63,495 bases of DNA from Prevotella sp. (GTDB lineage: Bacteria > Bacteroidota > Bacteroidia > Bacteroidales > Bacteroidaceae), in the NCBI GenBank assembly GCA_017478025.1, contig JAFVGZ010000013.1, forward strand, positions 1 through 63,495, given 5' to 3'. This document shows, piece by piece, positions 1 to 7,402 of the stretch (its first letter is position 1; each line of letters starts with the position of its first letter). The notes beneath the pieces are model-generated. The model was not told the DNA's origin and searched no databases. It worked only from the letters and a program-made list of their open reading frames with translations. A program made the translations under genes and the position numbers.

Positions 1-131
1 CGGAGAACATCACCGGCTTCCGCGTGAAGTTCCTCCCTGAGGGCAAGAAGGACGGCACTACGGGCAAGATTACCCGCAACTGGCTGGAAGACCTGAAGGT
101 GCAGAAGGCTACGGGGTTCATTAAGGCGTAA
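1..131 (+). CDS. HU-like DNA-binding protein, C-terminal end (partial)
   Basis: Only the last 42 codons are inside the window; the reading frame is open from position 3 to a TAA at 129-131. The peptide contains ITGFRVKFLPEG and ends ATGFIKA, which resembles the final strand and tail of the Bacteroidota HU-like family (HU fold with variable C-terminus) that usually sits beside a smalltalk micro-gene. The neighbour at 447 fits that arrangement. The family call rests on context as much as on sequence because the HU signature region lies outside the window. Confidence 0.5.
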   Translation, partial: ENITGFRVKFLPEGKKDGTTGKITRNWLEDLKVQKATGFIKA

Positions 132-240
132 ACCATTGACCATTGAGCATTGACCATTGAGCATTGACCATTGAGGATTGACCATTGACCAATGACCATT
201 GAGCATTGACCATTGAGCATTGACCATTGAGGTTTAACCT
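132..240. repeat. CATTGAC/CATTGAG tandem heptamer array
   Basis: About 105 bp made almost only of the 7-mers CATTGAC, CATTGAG and AATGACC in alternation, filling the gap between the HU-like stop and the next start codon. It ends in GGTTTAACCT just before the ATG at 241. No promoter motif can be seen in it, so it probably lies inside one transcript. Confidence 0.85.
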
Positions 241-429
241 ATGAACATTCGTGAACTAACGGCTGTCGCCATGCTGATAGCAGGTGTGGCGATGGCTTTT
301 ACCGCGCTCCTGATGCCGCCGCCGGGCGAGATACACGACTCCGTGCTGTGGATATTCGCACAGATCCTGCTCTACGCAGGCTCAGCACTGGGCATAGACG
401 CATACGTCAGAAAGCGACTTGGGAATTAA
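241..429 (+). CDS. small two-span membrane protein (holin-like size), unknown function
   Basis: A 62-residue protein. Hydrophobic stretches at about residues 7-27 and 35-53 suggest two membrane spans, with a basic C-terminal tail (YVRKRLGN). It lies between an HU-like gene and a smalltalk gene on the same strand. Size and topology recall small holins, but no family motif is recognised and no lysis enzyme is visible in the window. The start is the first ATG after the heptamer array. Confidence 0.6.
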   Translation: MNIRELTAVAMLIAGVAMAFTALLMPPPGEIHDSVLWIFAQILLYAGSALGIDAYVRKRLGN

Positions 430-433
430 AATG

Positions 434-441
434 AAAGGAGG
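434..441 (+). promoter_or_regulatory. strong Shine-Dalgarno before the smalltalk gene
   Basis: AAAGGAGG, 5 nt before the ATG at 447. Such a complete Shine-Dalgarno is unusual in this window, where most genes have poor ribosome-binding sites, and it argues that the micro-ORF is translated. Confidence 0.75.
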
Positions 442-446
442 AAAAC

Positions 447-542
447 ATGACTGACAACACAAAGAACAAGTGGTCTGTGTGGATTAATCTCATCCTCACG
501 ACCGTCACAGCGGTACTCACTACGCTTGGATTTAATGTGTAG
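447..542 (+). CDS. smalltalk micro-protein
   Basis: A 31-residue protein: a short polar N-terminus with lysines, then one hydrophobic helix (VWINLILTTVTAVLTTLG). This matches the pattern of the Bacteroidota smalltalk family, about 30 residues with one membrane helix, of unknown function and typically next to HU-like genes and amidases. It is followed at once by a hairpin terminator. It is too short for ordinary gene callers; the strong ribosome-binding site and context support it. Confidence 0.75.
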   Translation: MTDNTKNKWSVWINLILTTVTAVLTTLGFNV

Positions 543-548
543 GCAACA

Positions 549-588
549 CCCCGAAATAGGATTAACCACCCTGTTTCGGGGATTTTTT
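549..588 (+). terminator. rho-independent terminator after the smalltalk gene
   Basis: A 12-bp stem (549-560 with 570-581, one T-G wobble) beginning CCCCGAAA, with a 9-nt loop, followed by ATTTTTT. It ends the small operon that begins with the HU-like gene. Confidence 0.9.
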
Positions 589-594
589 GTTGAG

Positions 595-650
595 GATCAA
601 GGGACTCTGATCACTCTGAGATGACCGAAGAAGTCCCCTGATCTTGTTTT
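595..650. repeat. inverted repeat with T-rich exit
   Basis: GATCAAGGGACT at 595-606 faces AGTCCCCTGATC at 632-643 with one mismatch, then TTGTTTT. It may be a second terminator or a mobile-element scar. Confidence 0.5.
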
Positions 651-737
651 CCTGAGGATTTCATGTTCCAATTAACTAAAGATGAATATGATAGTTTGAA
701 GTGCCAAAATGGCACTTCAAACAAAAGGGGCGGTGAC
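651..737 (+). pseudogene. ORF6N-domain relic
   Basis: The frame starting at 651 reads PEDFMFQLTKDEYDSL and continues to SNKRGG. This is recognisable as the middle of an ORF6N (phage KilA-N-like antirepressor) domain, where PEDFMFQLT(K/E) is a common stretch. Only about 30 residues survive. The text then degenerates into a direct repeat (CTTTGAGAATTTCGGCA at 745-761 and 778-794). No intact gene remains. Confidence 0.6.
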
Positions 738-744
738 CGACGAG

Positions 745-794
745 CTTTGAGAATTTCGGCACTTTCCACCCAAAAACCTTTGAGAATTTCGGCA
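745..794. repeat. 17-bp direct repeat, 33-bp period
   Basis: CTTTGAGAATTTCGGCA occurs at 745-761 and 778-794 immediately after the ORF6N relic. It may mark the edge of a decayed mobile segment. Confidence 0.7.
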
Positions 795-992
795 TTTTTT
801 TATTCTTTTCCTTTGTTAATTGGGATTTTATAGCTAGGTGTCACAGGGACGGGTGAATGATTTTTTTTGACTTTAGCGACAATGGTTCTATGGATGGTTC
901 TTTGATCCGTTTTTGAATCTGAAATCAATTGTCCTTAGCAAGCAAAGCTTGCAAAAGCTTGAGTAAACATGATATCGTGTATGCCAACAGAC

Positions 993-1032
993 AAAAGGCT
1001 TCACTGTCCTTGCGGGAGTAGTGAAGCCTTTT
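993..1032. terminator. perfect 13-bp stem-loop, bidirectional terminator type
   Basis: AAAAGGCTTCACT (993-1005) and its exact reverse complement (1020-1032) enclose a 14-nt loop. Flanking A4 and T4 runs let it act in both directions. No gene directly upstream on either strand needs it, so it may be a leftover. Confidence 0.6.
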
Positions 1033-1071
1033 GGCTGTTGCGGATAGTCAGAAGCAAATTAACGAATTCTT

Positions 1072-1271
1072 GCTCCACGATGTTACGCAAGCGTCACAAA
1101 GTGCCGAGCGAACAAATTAACGAATTACATTTTAACCCTGCATTACAGCCGCCCCTTATCAAGTGGCTCTAAATGCTCCACCTTGTTACGCAAGCGTCCC
1201 AAAGGGCCGAGCGAACGAATTAACAAATTCTCGCTCCGATGCTCTACGCAAGCGTCCCTTTGGGCCGAGCG
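1072..1271. repeat. three copies of a dispersed GCTCC...GAGCG repeat
   Basis: Copies at 1072-1110, 1175-1213 and 1233-1271 share the core TACGCAAGCGTC and end in GCCGAGCG. Each has complementary ends (GCTC/GAGC) and a small inner hairpin. Related copies lie at 48198-48236 and 59751-59789. They lie between genes, downstream of sufS. The stretch 795-1283 contains no supported gene. Confidence 0.8.
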
Positions 1272-1283
1272 ATGCATTAAGCA

Positions 1284-2816
1284 TTAGCTTCCTGCGATTT
1301 TTCTGACAGCCTGTACGAGCTTATCTACCTCTTCGCGTGTGTTGTAGAGTGCGAAGGTGGGGCGTACTGACATCTCGTATCCCAAGGCTCTCAATGCGGG
1401 CTGGGCGCAGTGGTGGCCTGCACGGACGGCGATGCCTTCCTTGTCGAGAAGCTGACCGGTGAGCGGCACGTCCTGACCGTCGATGACGAAGGAGACGACG
1501 CTGACGCGGCGCTGAGGGTTGCCGATGATGGTGACACCCGGGATGAGTGCCAGCTGTTCACGGGCATATTCCGTCAGGTCATGTTCATGGGCCTCGATGT
1601 TGGGCAGTCCGATACGCTTCACGTAGTCCAGTGCCGCACCCAGTCCGATGGCATCTGCCACATTGGGCGTGCCTGCCTCGAAGCGTGCAGGAGGCACGTT
1701 GAACTTTGTCTCTTCAAGCGTGACATCCTGTATCATGTTGCCGCCTCCCTGCCACGGTGGGAGGAGCTCCAGATACTCCTTCTTGCCATACACGGCACCG
1801 ATGCCGTTGGGACCGTAGATCTTGTGGCCGGAGAATACGAAGAAGTCTGCGTCAAGCTTACGGATGTCTATAGGGGTGTGGGCAATGCTCTGGGCACCGT
1901 CGATGAGAACGGGCACGTTGTAACGGTGGGCTATCTCAATGATGCGCTCCACATCGTTGATGGTGCCGAAGGTGTTGTTCACATGTCCTACGGAGACGAA
2001 CTTGGTACGCGGGCCTATGATGCGCTCGTAGTCCTCAAGGATGAGGTCACCGCGACTGTTGACGGGTATGGCCTGCAACTTGGCGCCGCGCTCCTTGCAC
2101 ACCTGCTGCCAGGGTACGATGTTGGCATGATGGTCGAGCGTAGAGACGATGACCTCGTCACCCGGGTTGAGGTACTTGCGCCCGAAGGTCTGGGCTATGA
2201 GGTTGATGCCCTCGGTGGTGCCACGCACGAAGACGATGTTCTCTGCCGAAGGGGCGTTGATGAAGTCTGCCACCTTCTGACGCGCTTCCTCATACTGGTC
2301 TGTGGCACGTGCAGCCAGAGTGTGGGCTCCTCGATGGATGTTTGAGTTGTCGTGCTCGTAGTAGTGGGAGATGGTGTCAATGACAGACTGCGGCTTCTGC
2401 GTCGTAGCACCGTTGTCAAGCCAAACGAGCTGGTGACCGTTCACCGTCTGATGGAGCACGGGGAAGTCGCGGCGTATCTGGTCGAGGCTGAGGGTGTCGC
2501 GCTCTTCGTAGTTCAGGTCGCGTAGCTTGTCCGCCTCTGGTAGTCCCACTCCGAAGGACGGTGTGGGTGCAGAGAGTGACGATGGCGCTGCGGAGTCCAC
2601 ACTGCCATGCGGTGCAGGAACCTCCGGGAACCCACTGCCGCCCTGAAGCAGGCTCAGAAAGCCTGCCTCAAGGTCTGCGAGGTTCAGAGCATCGACCTCA
2701 TCGGGCACTACCGTGCGAGCCACGGACTGCAGCTCCTCGGGGCAGAAGCGCGATGCAATCTGCCGCAGCTGACCGATGTTGTCGAAGTCGCTGATAGTAT
2801 GGTCTATATTATACAT
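1284..2816 (-). CDS. sufS: SufS-type cysteine desulfurase, probable encapsulin cargo
   Basis: A PLP enzyme that takes sulfur from L-cysteine as an enzyme persulfide. The catalytic core begins near residue 113. It carries the PLP lysine K332 in SGHKIYGP and the active-site cysteine C470 in RAGHHCAQP, both SufS (group II) signatures. The 510-residue length exceeds a standard SufS (about 405) by a roughly 110-residue N-terminus. That segment has a short helical start followed by a Pro/Ser/Ala/Gly-rich low-complexity stretch, as described for cysteine desulfurases packaged in family 2 encapsulins. The start ATG overlaps the shell gene stop by one base (TAATG), indicating coupled translation. As last gene of the operon it should be made with its shell. 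Loading into the shell is inferred. Confidence 0.93.
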   Translation of the reverse strand: MYNIDHTISDFDNIGQLRQIASRFCPEELQSVARTVVPDEVDALNLADLEAGFLSLLQGGSGFPEVPAPHGSVDSAAPSSLSAPTPSFGVGLPEADKLRDLNYEERDTLSLDQIRRDFPVLHQTVNGHQLVWLDNGATTQKPQSVIDTISHYYEHDNSNIHRGAHTLAARATDQYEEARQKVADFINAPSAENIVFVRGTTEGINLIAQTFGRKYLNPGDEVIVSTLDHHANIVPWQQVCKERGAKLQAIPVNSRGDLILEDYERIIGPRTKFVSVGHVNNTFGTINDVERIIEIAHRYNVPVLIDGAQSIAHTPIDIRKLDADFFVFSGHKIYGPNGIGAVYGKKEYLELLPPWQGGGNMIQDVTLEETKFNVPPARFEAGTPNVADAIGLGAALDYVKRIGLPNIEAHEHDLTEYAREQLALIPGVTIIGNPQRRVSVVSFVIDGQDVPLTGQLLDKEGIAVRAGHHCAQPALRALGYEMSVRPTFALYNTREEVDKLVQAVRKIAGS

Positions 2817-4255
2817 TATTTCTCAATTTGGTTCCTGTGCTGGTAATCGTGATAGTAACCTACTTCGACGTTCTCAAGCACGGCGACTGCATCGTCCGTG
2901 AGTGAGGCGAGACTGAAGTACTTGGTGAGGAGATAGCTTGCCACGCCGAACTTGTCGAGTCCCATGAGGCGTGCAGAGAGCGATGGCGCAATCTCGCCGG
3001 GGATGCCTGTCTGATGAAGTCCTACGACACCCTGGTTCTTCTCACCGGCACGGACGAGGATGATGTCTGTGGTACCCACGCCGCGGTTGGTCAGATACTG
3101 TCCCTTCACCTCCACCTTGTCTGACGGGATGAGTGGTATGCCGCGCCATGTGATAACCTTTGTGCCGAAGATATCCTGTGTCACAGGAGGCACTCCGCGC
3201 CATGTGCACTCACGCTCGAAGGCGGCGATGGCACGTGGGTTGGCGATGAAGAACGACGGCTCTTTCCATACGAGGGAGATGAGTTCGTCGAGATCATCGG
3301 GTGTAGGAGCACCGTAGCGTGCAGAGATGCGTGCTGACGGGTCGGCAGTAGCAAGGAGTCCGAACTTGCGGTTGTTGATGAGCTCCCACTCCTGACGCTC
3401 CTTGAGACTCTCGATGCTGAGACGCAGCTGCTGCTCAAGTTGGTTGAACGGGTTGTTGTAAAGGTCGCTGACGCGAGTGTGAACACGCACGATGGTCTGC
3501 AGCGTGTTGAGAGAATACTCGGTGGGCTGCTCCTCGTAGTCAATATATGTCTCGGGGATGATGTTGTCTTCCTCAGCGCCGCTGACAAGGTCTATGTGCT
3601 TCTCGCCGTGGTCGTTGACGGTAGCCTTCAGGCGCAGATGCTCATCGACGGCCTGCTGGAACTGCTGACGGAACTCTGGAATCTCCTTGGTGAGACGCTC
3701 CAGCTCCTCGCGCTGCAGTGAGAGGAATACGGCAGGCGTGATGGTGCGAACGCTGACAGAAGCGGGTGAATCGCTCAGCAGGTCGGCCTCACCGAAGTAC
3801 TCGCCGGTGTTCAGCAGCGCTATGCGCAGCTCCTCGCCGTGTATGCCTTTCTTGATGACCTCTGCCTGACCATCGGCGACGATGAAGAAGCGCTGACGGT
3901 CCTCGCCCTCCTTTATCAGGAATTGTCCCAGCTCCACTTCCTCAGTGACGAAGCGGCGTGCGAGACGTGATACGATGGTCTCATCAATGTGAGAGAACAG
4001 AGGTATGCGACGCAGGCTCTTGGCCGTGAATGATGGTACGCCATCGAGGTAGCTGATCTTGATGCGCTCGGCCTTGCGCAGCTCTACCTTTGTGCGGTTG
4101 ACACGATAGGTGCCGCTCTCAACCTGAACCCAGGGGAGGAGTTTCAGCAGCAGTCTTGGGGTGATGGAGCCCATCTGCGGGGCTGTCTTGGTGGTGTTCG
4201 CCAGCTTTCGGGCGGTCTGCGTAGTCACACTACGCTGGATGTTGTTTTCGCTCAT
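2816..4255 (-). CDS. family 2 encapsulin shell protein with cyclic-nucleotide-binding-like insert
   Basis: A 479-residue major shell protein of the HK97-fold, SrpI-related family 2 encapsulins. N-terminal residues 1-80 are followed by an inserted cNMP-binding-like domain (about 84-208) with the FGEADLL phosphate-cassette start. The shell core then resumes near residue 235 (EEQPTEYSLN) and includes KFGLLA and TDIILVR. This insert is the architecture called family 2B. The usual phosphate-binding arginine of cNMP domains (PRxA) is replaced by SPASVSV, so classical cAMP binding is doubtful. It is coupled directly to the sufS cargo gene downstream. It would self-assemble into an icosahedral cytosolic compartment; that assembly is family knowledge, not seen here. 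Confidence 0.9.
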   Translation of the reverse strand: MSENNIQRSVTTQTARKLANTTKTAPQMGSITPRLLLKLLPWVQVESGTYRVNRTKVELRKAERIKISYLDGVPSFTAKSLRRIPLFSHIDETIVSRLARRFVTEEVELGQFLIKEGEDRQRFFIVADGQAEVIKKGIHGEELRIALLNTGEYFGEADLLSDSPASVSVRTITPAVFLSLQREELERLTKEIPEFRQQFQQAVDEHLRLKATVNDHGEKHIDLVSGAEEDNIIPETYIDYEEQPTEYSLNTLQTIVRVHTRVSDLYNNPFNQLEQQLRLSIESLKERQEWELINNRKFGLLATADPSARISARYGAPTPDDLDELISLVWKEPSFFIANPRAIAAFERECTWRGVPPVTQDIFGTKVITWRGIPLIPSDKVEVKGQYLTNRGVGTTDIILVRAGEKNQGVVGLHQTGIPGEIAPSLSARLMGLDKFGVASYLLTKYFSLASLTDDAVAVLENVEVGYYHDYQHRNQIEK

Positions 4256-4295
4256 AATTGTTGTTTTTCTGTTTGTGGAATGTCTGTGTCGGATG

Positions 4296-4314
4296 TCTGC
4301 GATGGTATCGCAGA
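4296..4314. repeat. TCTGCGAT-GGT-ATCGCAGA hairpin within the operon
   Basis: A perfect 8-bp stem with a 3-nt loop between the TusA-like and shell genes. The same hairpin occurs three more times at 6023-6135, between cysK and the protease gene. It may protect or process the polycistronic mRNA. Confidence 0.8.
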
Positions 4315-4329
4315 ATCTTTAACAATAAA

Positions 4330-4554
4330 CTATTTACGGATGGTGACACGCCATGTGTCACCTTCTACCTGCTCGGTGGCGAGGACCTCAAAGCCCTGTT
4401 CTTGAGCTGATTTGGGTACGTTGTTCAGAGGCTCACCCTCCTTGAGTAATACCTCCAGGGTGTCACCTTTGGCTATCTGTGCCAATTTTATCTTTGTCTT
4501 TACAAATGTCATGGGGCAGTGTTCTGCCGTGATGTCTAATGTGTGTGTTGCCAT
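4330..4554 (-). CDS. TusA-family sulfur-transfer protein
   Basis: A 74-residue protein with the TusA/SirA fold signature near the N-terminus: C13 in HCPMTFVKTK (CPxT instead of CPxP). TusA proteins accept persulfide sulfur from cysteine desulfurases on this cysteine and pass it to DsrE-type partners or carriers. Here it lies between a DsrE-like gene and the encapsulin-desulfurase pair, exactly the partners expected. The likely role is to carry sulfur between the desulfurase and the soluble enzymes. Length is typical of the family. Confidence 0.88.
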   Translation of the reverse strand: MATHTLDITAEHCPMTFVKTKIKLAQIAKGDTLEVLLKEGEPLNNVPKSAQEQGFEVLATEQVEGDTWRVTIRK

Positions 4555-4584
4555 ATATTCCGTTGTTATTGTTCTGTTAGGGGG

Positions 4585-5064
4585 TTATATAAACAGTGTT
4601 CTGCCTCCTTCTGAGAGTTCCAGGAATGTCGCGACGCCCAGGACGTCCTTCACCTCTGGTATGAAGTCCTCCTTCTTGAGGCCGAGCACGTGCATGGCCA
4701 TCTCGCAGGCGTAGAGGTTGATGCCGAGGACCTTTGCTGCTTCCACCAGTTCCTCGAGGGTGGCGACATTGTTCTTGCGCATCAGTTTGCGGAATATCGC
4801 AGGTCCTGCACCGAGGAAGTTGAAACGGCTTGTAGGTGTGGCAGAGAGGCCGCCCATCATGAAGCCGAAGAGCTTCGTAAGCCAGTTGGAACCGAGGAAT
4901 GCCCGTCCCTGCTTCTGCTTGATGGCATCTAATCCCCAAAAGGTGAAGAAGATGTTCACCTCGTAGCCCACTGCCGCTGCTCCCGTAGCGAGTGTGAAGG
5001 TGGCTGTGAGTTTGTCGAAATCGCCGCTGAAGGCTATGATTGAGAGTTTCTTTGCGTCTGCCAT
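4585..5064 (-). CDS. DsrE/DsrF/DrsH-like family protein
   Basis: A 159-residue protein resembling the DsrE-like families often annotated next to TusA. It opens with a Rossmann-like strand (KLSIIAFSGDFDK), followed by a helix rich in Ala/Gly and FFTFWGL. A conserved cysteine lies in ACEMAMHVLGL near the C-terminus. Such proteins relay sulfane sulfur to or from TusA. The start lies 3 nt after the cysK stop and 30 nt precede the TusA-like start. A short membrane-prone helix (LFGFMMGGL) is present, as in many members. Confidence 0.85.
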   Translation of the reverse strand: MADAKKLSIIAFSGDFDKLTATFTLATGAAAVGYEVNIFFTFWGLDAIKQKQGRAFLGSNWLTKLFGFMMGGLSATPTSRFNFLGAGPAIFRKLMRKNNVATLEELVEAAKVLGINLYACEMAMHVLGLKKEDFIPEVKDVLGVATFLELSEGGRTLFI

Positions 5065-5067
5065 TTG

Positions 5068-6003
5068 TTATTCTTCCTTAAAGAGTTTTGTTGATAGGTA
5101 TCGCTCGCCTGTGTCTGGCAGCAGAACGACTACTGTCTTGCCATCATTCTCGGGGCGTCGAGCTACGGTGATGGCGGCATGTAGTGCTGCTCCGGAAGAG
5201 ATGCCGGCAAGCACACCTTCCTCTTTGGCCAACAGTCGCCCTGCATCAAAGGCTTCCTCGTCCTTTACCCGTATCAGCTCATTTATCGCGTTCAAGTCAA
5301 GCACTTTGGGAATGAAGCCTGCACCGATGCCCTGTATCTTATGAGGACCTGCCTTGCTGCCGCTGATGACAGAGGAGTTCCAGGGTTCTACGCCCACTAC
5401 TCGCACACGTGGGTTAAGCTTCTTCAGCGCACTTCCTACGCCGGTGATGGTGCCGCCGGTGCCAATGCCAGCCACAAAGTAATCTACGTTCCCGTCAGTG
5501 TCGTTCCATATCTCAGGACCTGTGGTGAGTCTGTGGGCTGTAGAGTTGGCGGGGTTGTTGAACTGCTGGGGTATGAATGAGTTGGGGTACTGCTCGGCCA
5601 GTTCCCTCGCTTTGCGTACGGCACCTGCCATGCCCTCATAGGCTGGGGTGAGAACCAGCTCGGCACCTAAGGCCTTCAGCAGCGAGCGTCGCTCTATGCT
5701 CATCGCATCGGGCATGGTGAGTATCAGTTTGTAGCCGCGCTGATTGGCAGCCAAAGCCAGACCGATTCCGGTGTTGCCACTGGTAGGCTCGATGATGACG
5801 GTCTTACTGTCGATGAGGCCCTCTGCTTCTGCGCGTTGAAGCATCATGATGCCGATACGATCCTTGACGCTGCGGCCAGGGTTGTGCATCTCTAATTTTG
5901 CTACGAGATGCGCTCTCAATCCCAGATGCTTTTCAAGCTTTGTCAGCTCGAGAAGCGGGGTGTGACCGATGAGGTCAATTATGTTTCTTGCTATTCTGCT
6001 CAT
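5068..6003 (-). CDS. cysK: cysteine synthase (O-acetylserine sulfhydrylase) or CysM-like
   Basis: A 311-residue fold-type II PLP enzyme. It has the PLP lysine K47 in PGRSVKDR, the substrate loop TSGNTG (74-79), and the phosphate-binding GIGTGGT near residue 178. The family makes cysteine from O-acetylserine and sulfide, or, in CysM of mycobacteria, from O-phosphoserine and a protein thiocarboxylate. Its place directly after a JAMM protease, an E1-like enzyme and a ThiS-like carrier suggests the thiocarboxylate-using variety. Sequence reading alone does not separate CysK from CysM. The start is the ATG at 6001-6003. Confidence 0.93.
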   Translation of the reverse strand: MSRIARNIIDLIGHTPLLELTKLEKHLGLRAHLVAKLEMHNPGRSVKDRIGIMMLQRAEAEGLIDSKTVIIEPTSGNTGIGLALAANQRGYKLILTMPDAMSIERRSLLKALGAELVLTPAYEGMAGAVRKARELAEQYPNSFIPQQFNNPANSTAHRLTTGPEIWNDTDGNVDYFVAGIGTGGTITGVGSALKKLNPRVRVVGVEPWNSSVISGSKAGPHKIQGIGAGFIPKVLDLNAINELIRVKDEEAFDAGRLLAKEEGVLAGISSGAALHAAITVARRPENDGKTVVVLLPDTGERYLSTKLFKEE

Positions 6004-6017
6004 AGGGTTTTGATTTT

Positions 6018-6150
6018 AACTGTCTGCGATGGTATCGCAGACTCTTAGACAATTTTTCTGCGGTGATTGCCTGCGATGGTATCGCGGACTCTTTGACAAT
6101 TTTTCTGCGGTGATTGCCTGCGATGGTATCGCAGACTCTTTGACGTTTTG
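6018..6150. repeat. 47-bp tandem repeat carrying TGCGAT-GGT-ATCGCA hairpins
   Basis: Three hairpins at 6023-6041, 6070-6088 and 6118-6135 recur with a 47-bp period; the linker reads GACAATTTTTCTGCGGTG. The middle copy has one changed base (ATCGCGG), converting a pair to a G-T wobble. The array fills the gap between cysK and the protease gene, inside the operon. A fourth copy is at 4296. Confidence 0.9.
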
Positions 6151-6540
6151 TTAGTAATGTTCCTGCTTGTCCTCTACTTTGCCATTCTTGATGCTGAAGG
6201 AGTTCAGACGAATGTCTCCGTTGAGGAGTGACAGGATGGCGTAGCGTATGGTGGGGTCGTTTGCAAGTCTGATGTCCTCTTCTGAGGGGCGGGATGGAGA
6301 TGCGGGGTGTGAGTGCCAGTTGGCAAGTATCTGCAGTCCCTGCTTGCGAGCGTATCTGAGTGCGGCAAACTGCTCCTTGGGGTCAAAGCTGAAATGCTCC
6401 TCAGAGTGGTCGATGTTGGTCATGGGGTAGCTCTCCGTTACTGTGTCGCCGATGCCCAGGAGATAGCCGCAACTTTCCACGGGAGCCTCCCTCTTAGCCT
6501 GGGCGATGATAGCCTGTATCACATCATCATTGATTGTCAT
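6151..6540 (-). CDS. JAMM/Mov34 metalloprotease, Mec+ or HcyD-like
   Basis: A 129-residue zinc peptidase. The complete JAMM motif is visible: catalytic E22 (VESCGYLLG), then H76-S-H78-P with S86 and D89. Bacterial homologues next to ThiS-like carriers either release cysteine from the carrier C-terminus (Mec+ in Mycobacterium) or trim extra residues to expose the Gly-Gly end (HcyD in Wolinella). The carrier at 7403 has nine residues after its glycines, so a trimming role is the natural inference. It is in the operon between the E1-like gene and cysK. Confidence 0.93.
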   Translation of the reverse strand: MTINDDVIQAIIAQAKREAPVESCGYLLGIGDTVTESYPMTNIDHSEEHFSFDPKEQFAALRYARKQGLQILANWHSHPASPSRPSEEDIRLANDPTIRYAILSLLNGDIRLNSFSIKNGKVEDKQEHY

Positions 6541-6577
6541 AATTCTTTTATTCTTGTAATATACGTTGTGAAAAAGG

Positions 6578-7390
6578 TTAATGGTTGCCCTTCAGATCGC
6601 ATGCAGCCTGCTCATAGTCTATGAGGTGGTCAATGGTAGGGTGACTGCCGCAGATAGGACACTTGCCTGATTTCTTTACGCTGACGGTGCGGAAGAGCAT
6701 CGTCTTGGCGTCAAAAGTGAGAAGTCGGTCTGTGAGCAGTTCGCCTATACCTATTATATATTTAAGCGCTTCTGCTGCCTGAATGGTGCCAAGCATTCCT
6801 GCTATGGCTCCCAAGACCCCTGCCTGGCTGCATGTGGGAACGGCTCCCGGTGGTGGCGGCTCTTTGAACATACACCTGTAACACGCCGTGCCGGGAAGAT
6901 GGGTGAACGTCTGGCCGGTGAAGCGCAGTATGCCACCGTGTGAGAACGGCTTGCCGGCCATCACGCAGGCATCATTGATGAGGAACTTCACGGGGAAGTT
7001 GTCGGTGCCGTCGATGATGAAGTCATACTCCCTGATGATGTCAAGCGCGTTTGAGGAGTCCAGCCACGTCTGGTAGGTATCGACCTTTACATCGGGATTG
7101 ATGGCAAGCATCTTGTCTTTCGCACTATCCACTTTCGGTTTGCCCACATCGGCTGTGAAGTGTATCACCTGACGCTGGAGATTGCTGAGATCCACCACGT
7201 CGGCATCCACAATGCCTATTCTGCCAACACCCGCGGCTGCAAGATAGAGACTGACAGGTGCACCGAGACCACCGGCACCGATGACAAGCACGCGGGCATC
7301 ATGGATTTTCTCCTGACCCTCAACGCCGACATCCTGCAGAAGGATGTGGCGGGAATAGCGTTCTATCTGTTGTTCTGTGAAATCTATCAT
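6578..7390 (-). CDS. ThiF/MoeB/HesA-family sulfur-carrier adenylyltransferase
   Basis: A 270-residue E1-like enzyme that adenylates the C-terminal glycine of ThiS/MoaD-like carriers. Visible features are the ATP loop GAGGLGAP (38-45), the DLSNLQRQ motif (68-74), the DGTDNF motif (127-132), a candidate catalytic C187 in PTCSQAGVLG, and a structural zinc site C170-x2-C173 with C244-x2-C247. There is no C-terminal rhodanese domain, so sulfur must come from another donor, such as TusA or the desulfurase. It lies 12 nt downstream of the carrier gene. Confidence 0.93.
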   Translation of the reverse strand: MIDFTEQQIERYSRHILLQDVGVEGQEKIHDARVLVIGAGGLGAPVSLYLAAAGVGRIGIVDADVVDLSNLQRQVIHFTADVGKPKVDSAKDKMLAINPDVKVDTYQTWLDSSNALDIIREYDFIIDGTDNFPVKFLINDACVMAGKPFSHGGILRFTGQTFTHLPGTACYRCMFKEPPPPGAVPTCSQAGVLGAIAGMLGTIQAAEALKYIIGIGELLTDRLLTFDAKTMLFRTVSVKKSGKCPICGSHPTIDHLIDYEQAACDLKGNH

Positions 7391-7402
7391 AACTGTATAA
7401 GA

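Noticed and set aside
969-1172. 67-codon plus-strand frame
   Set aside because: It is built from a terminator hairpin and two dispersed repeat copies and has no domain or ribosome site.
1410-2345. 311-codon frame opposite sufS
   Set aside because: It lies wholly antisense to a clear enzyme gene and has no recognisable domain; a by-product of codon bias.
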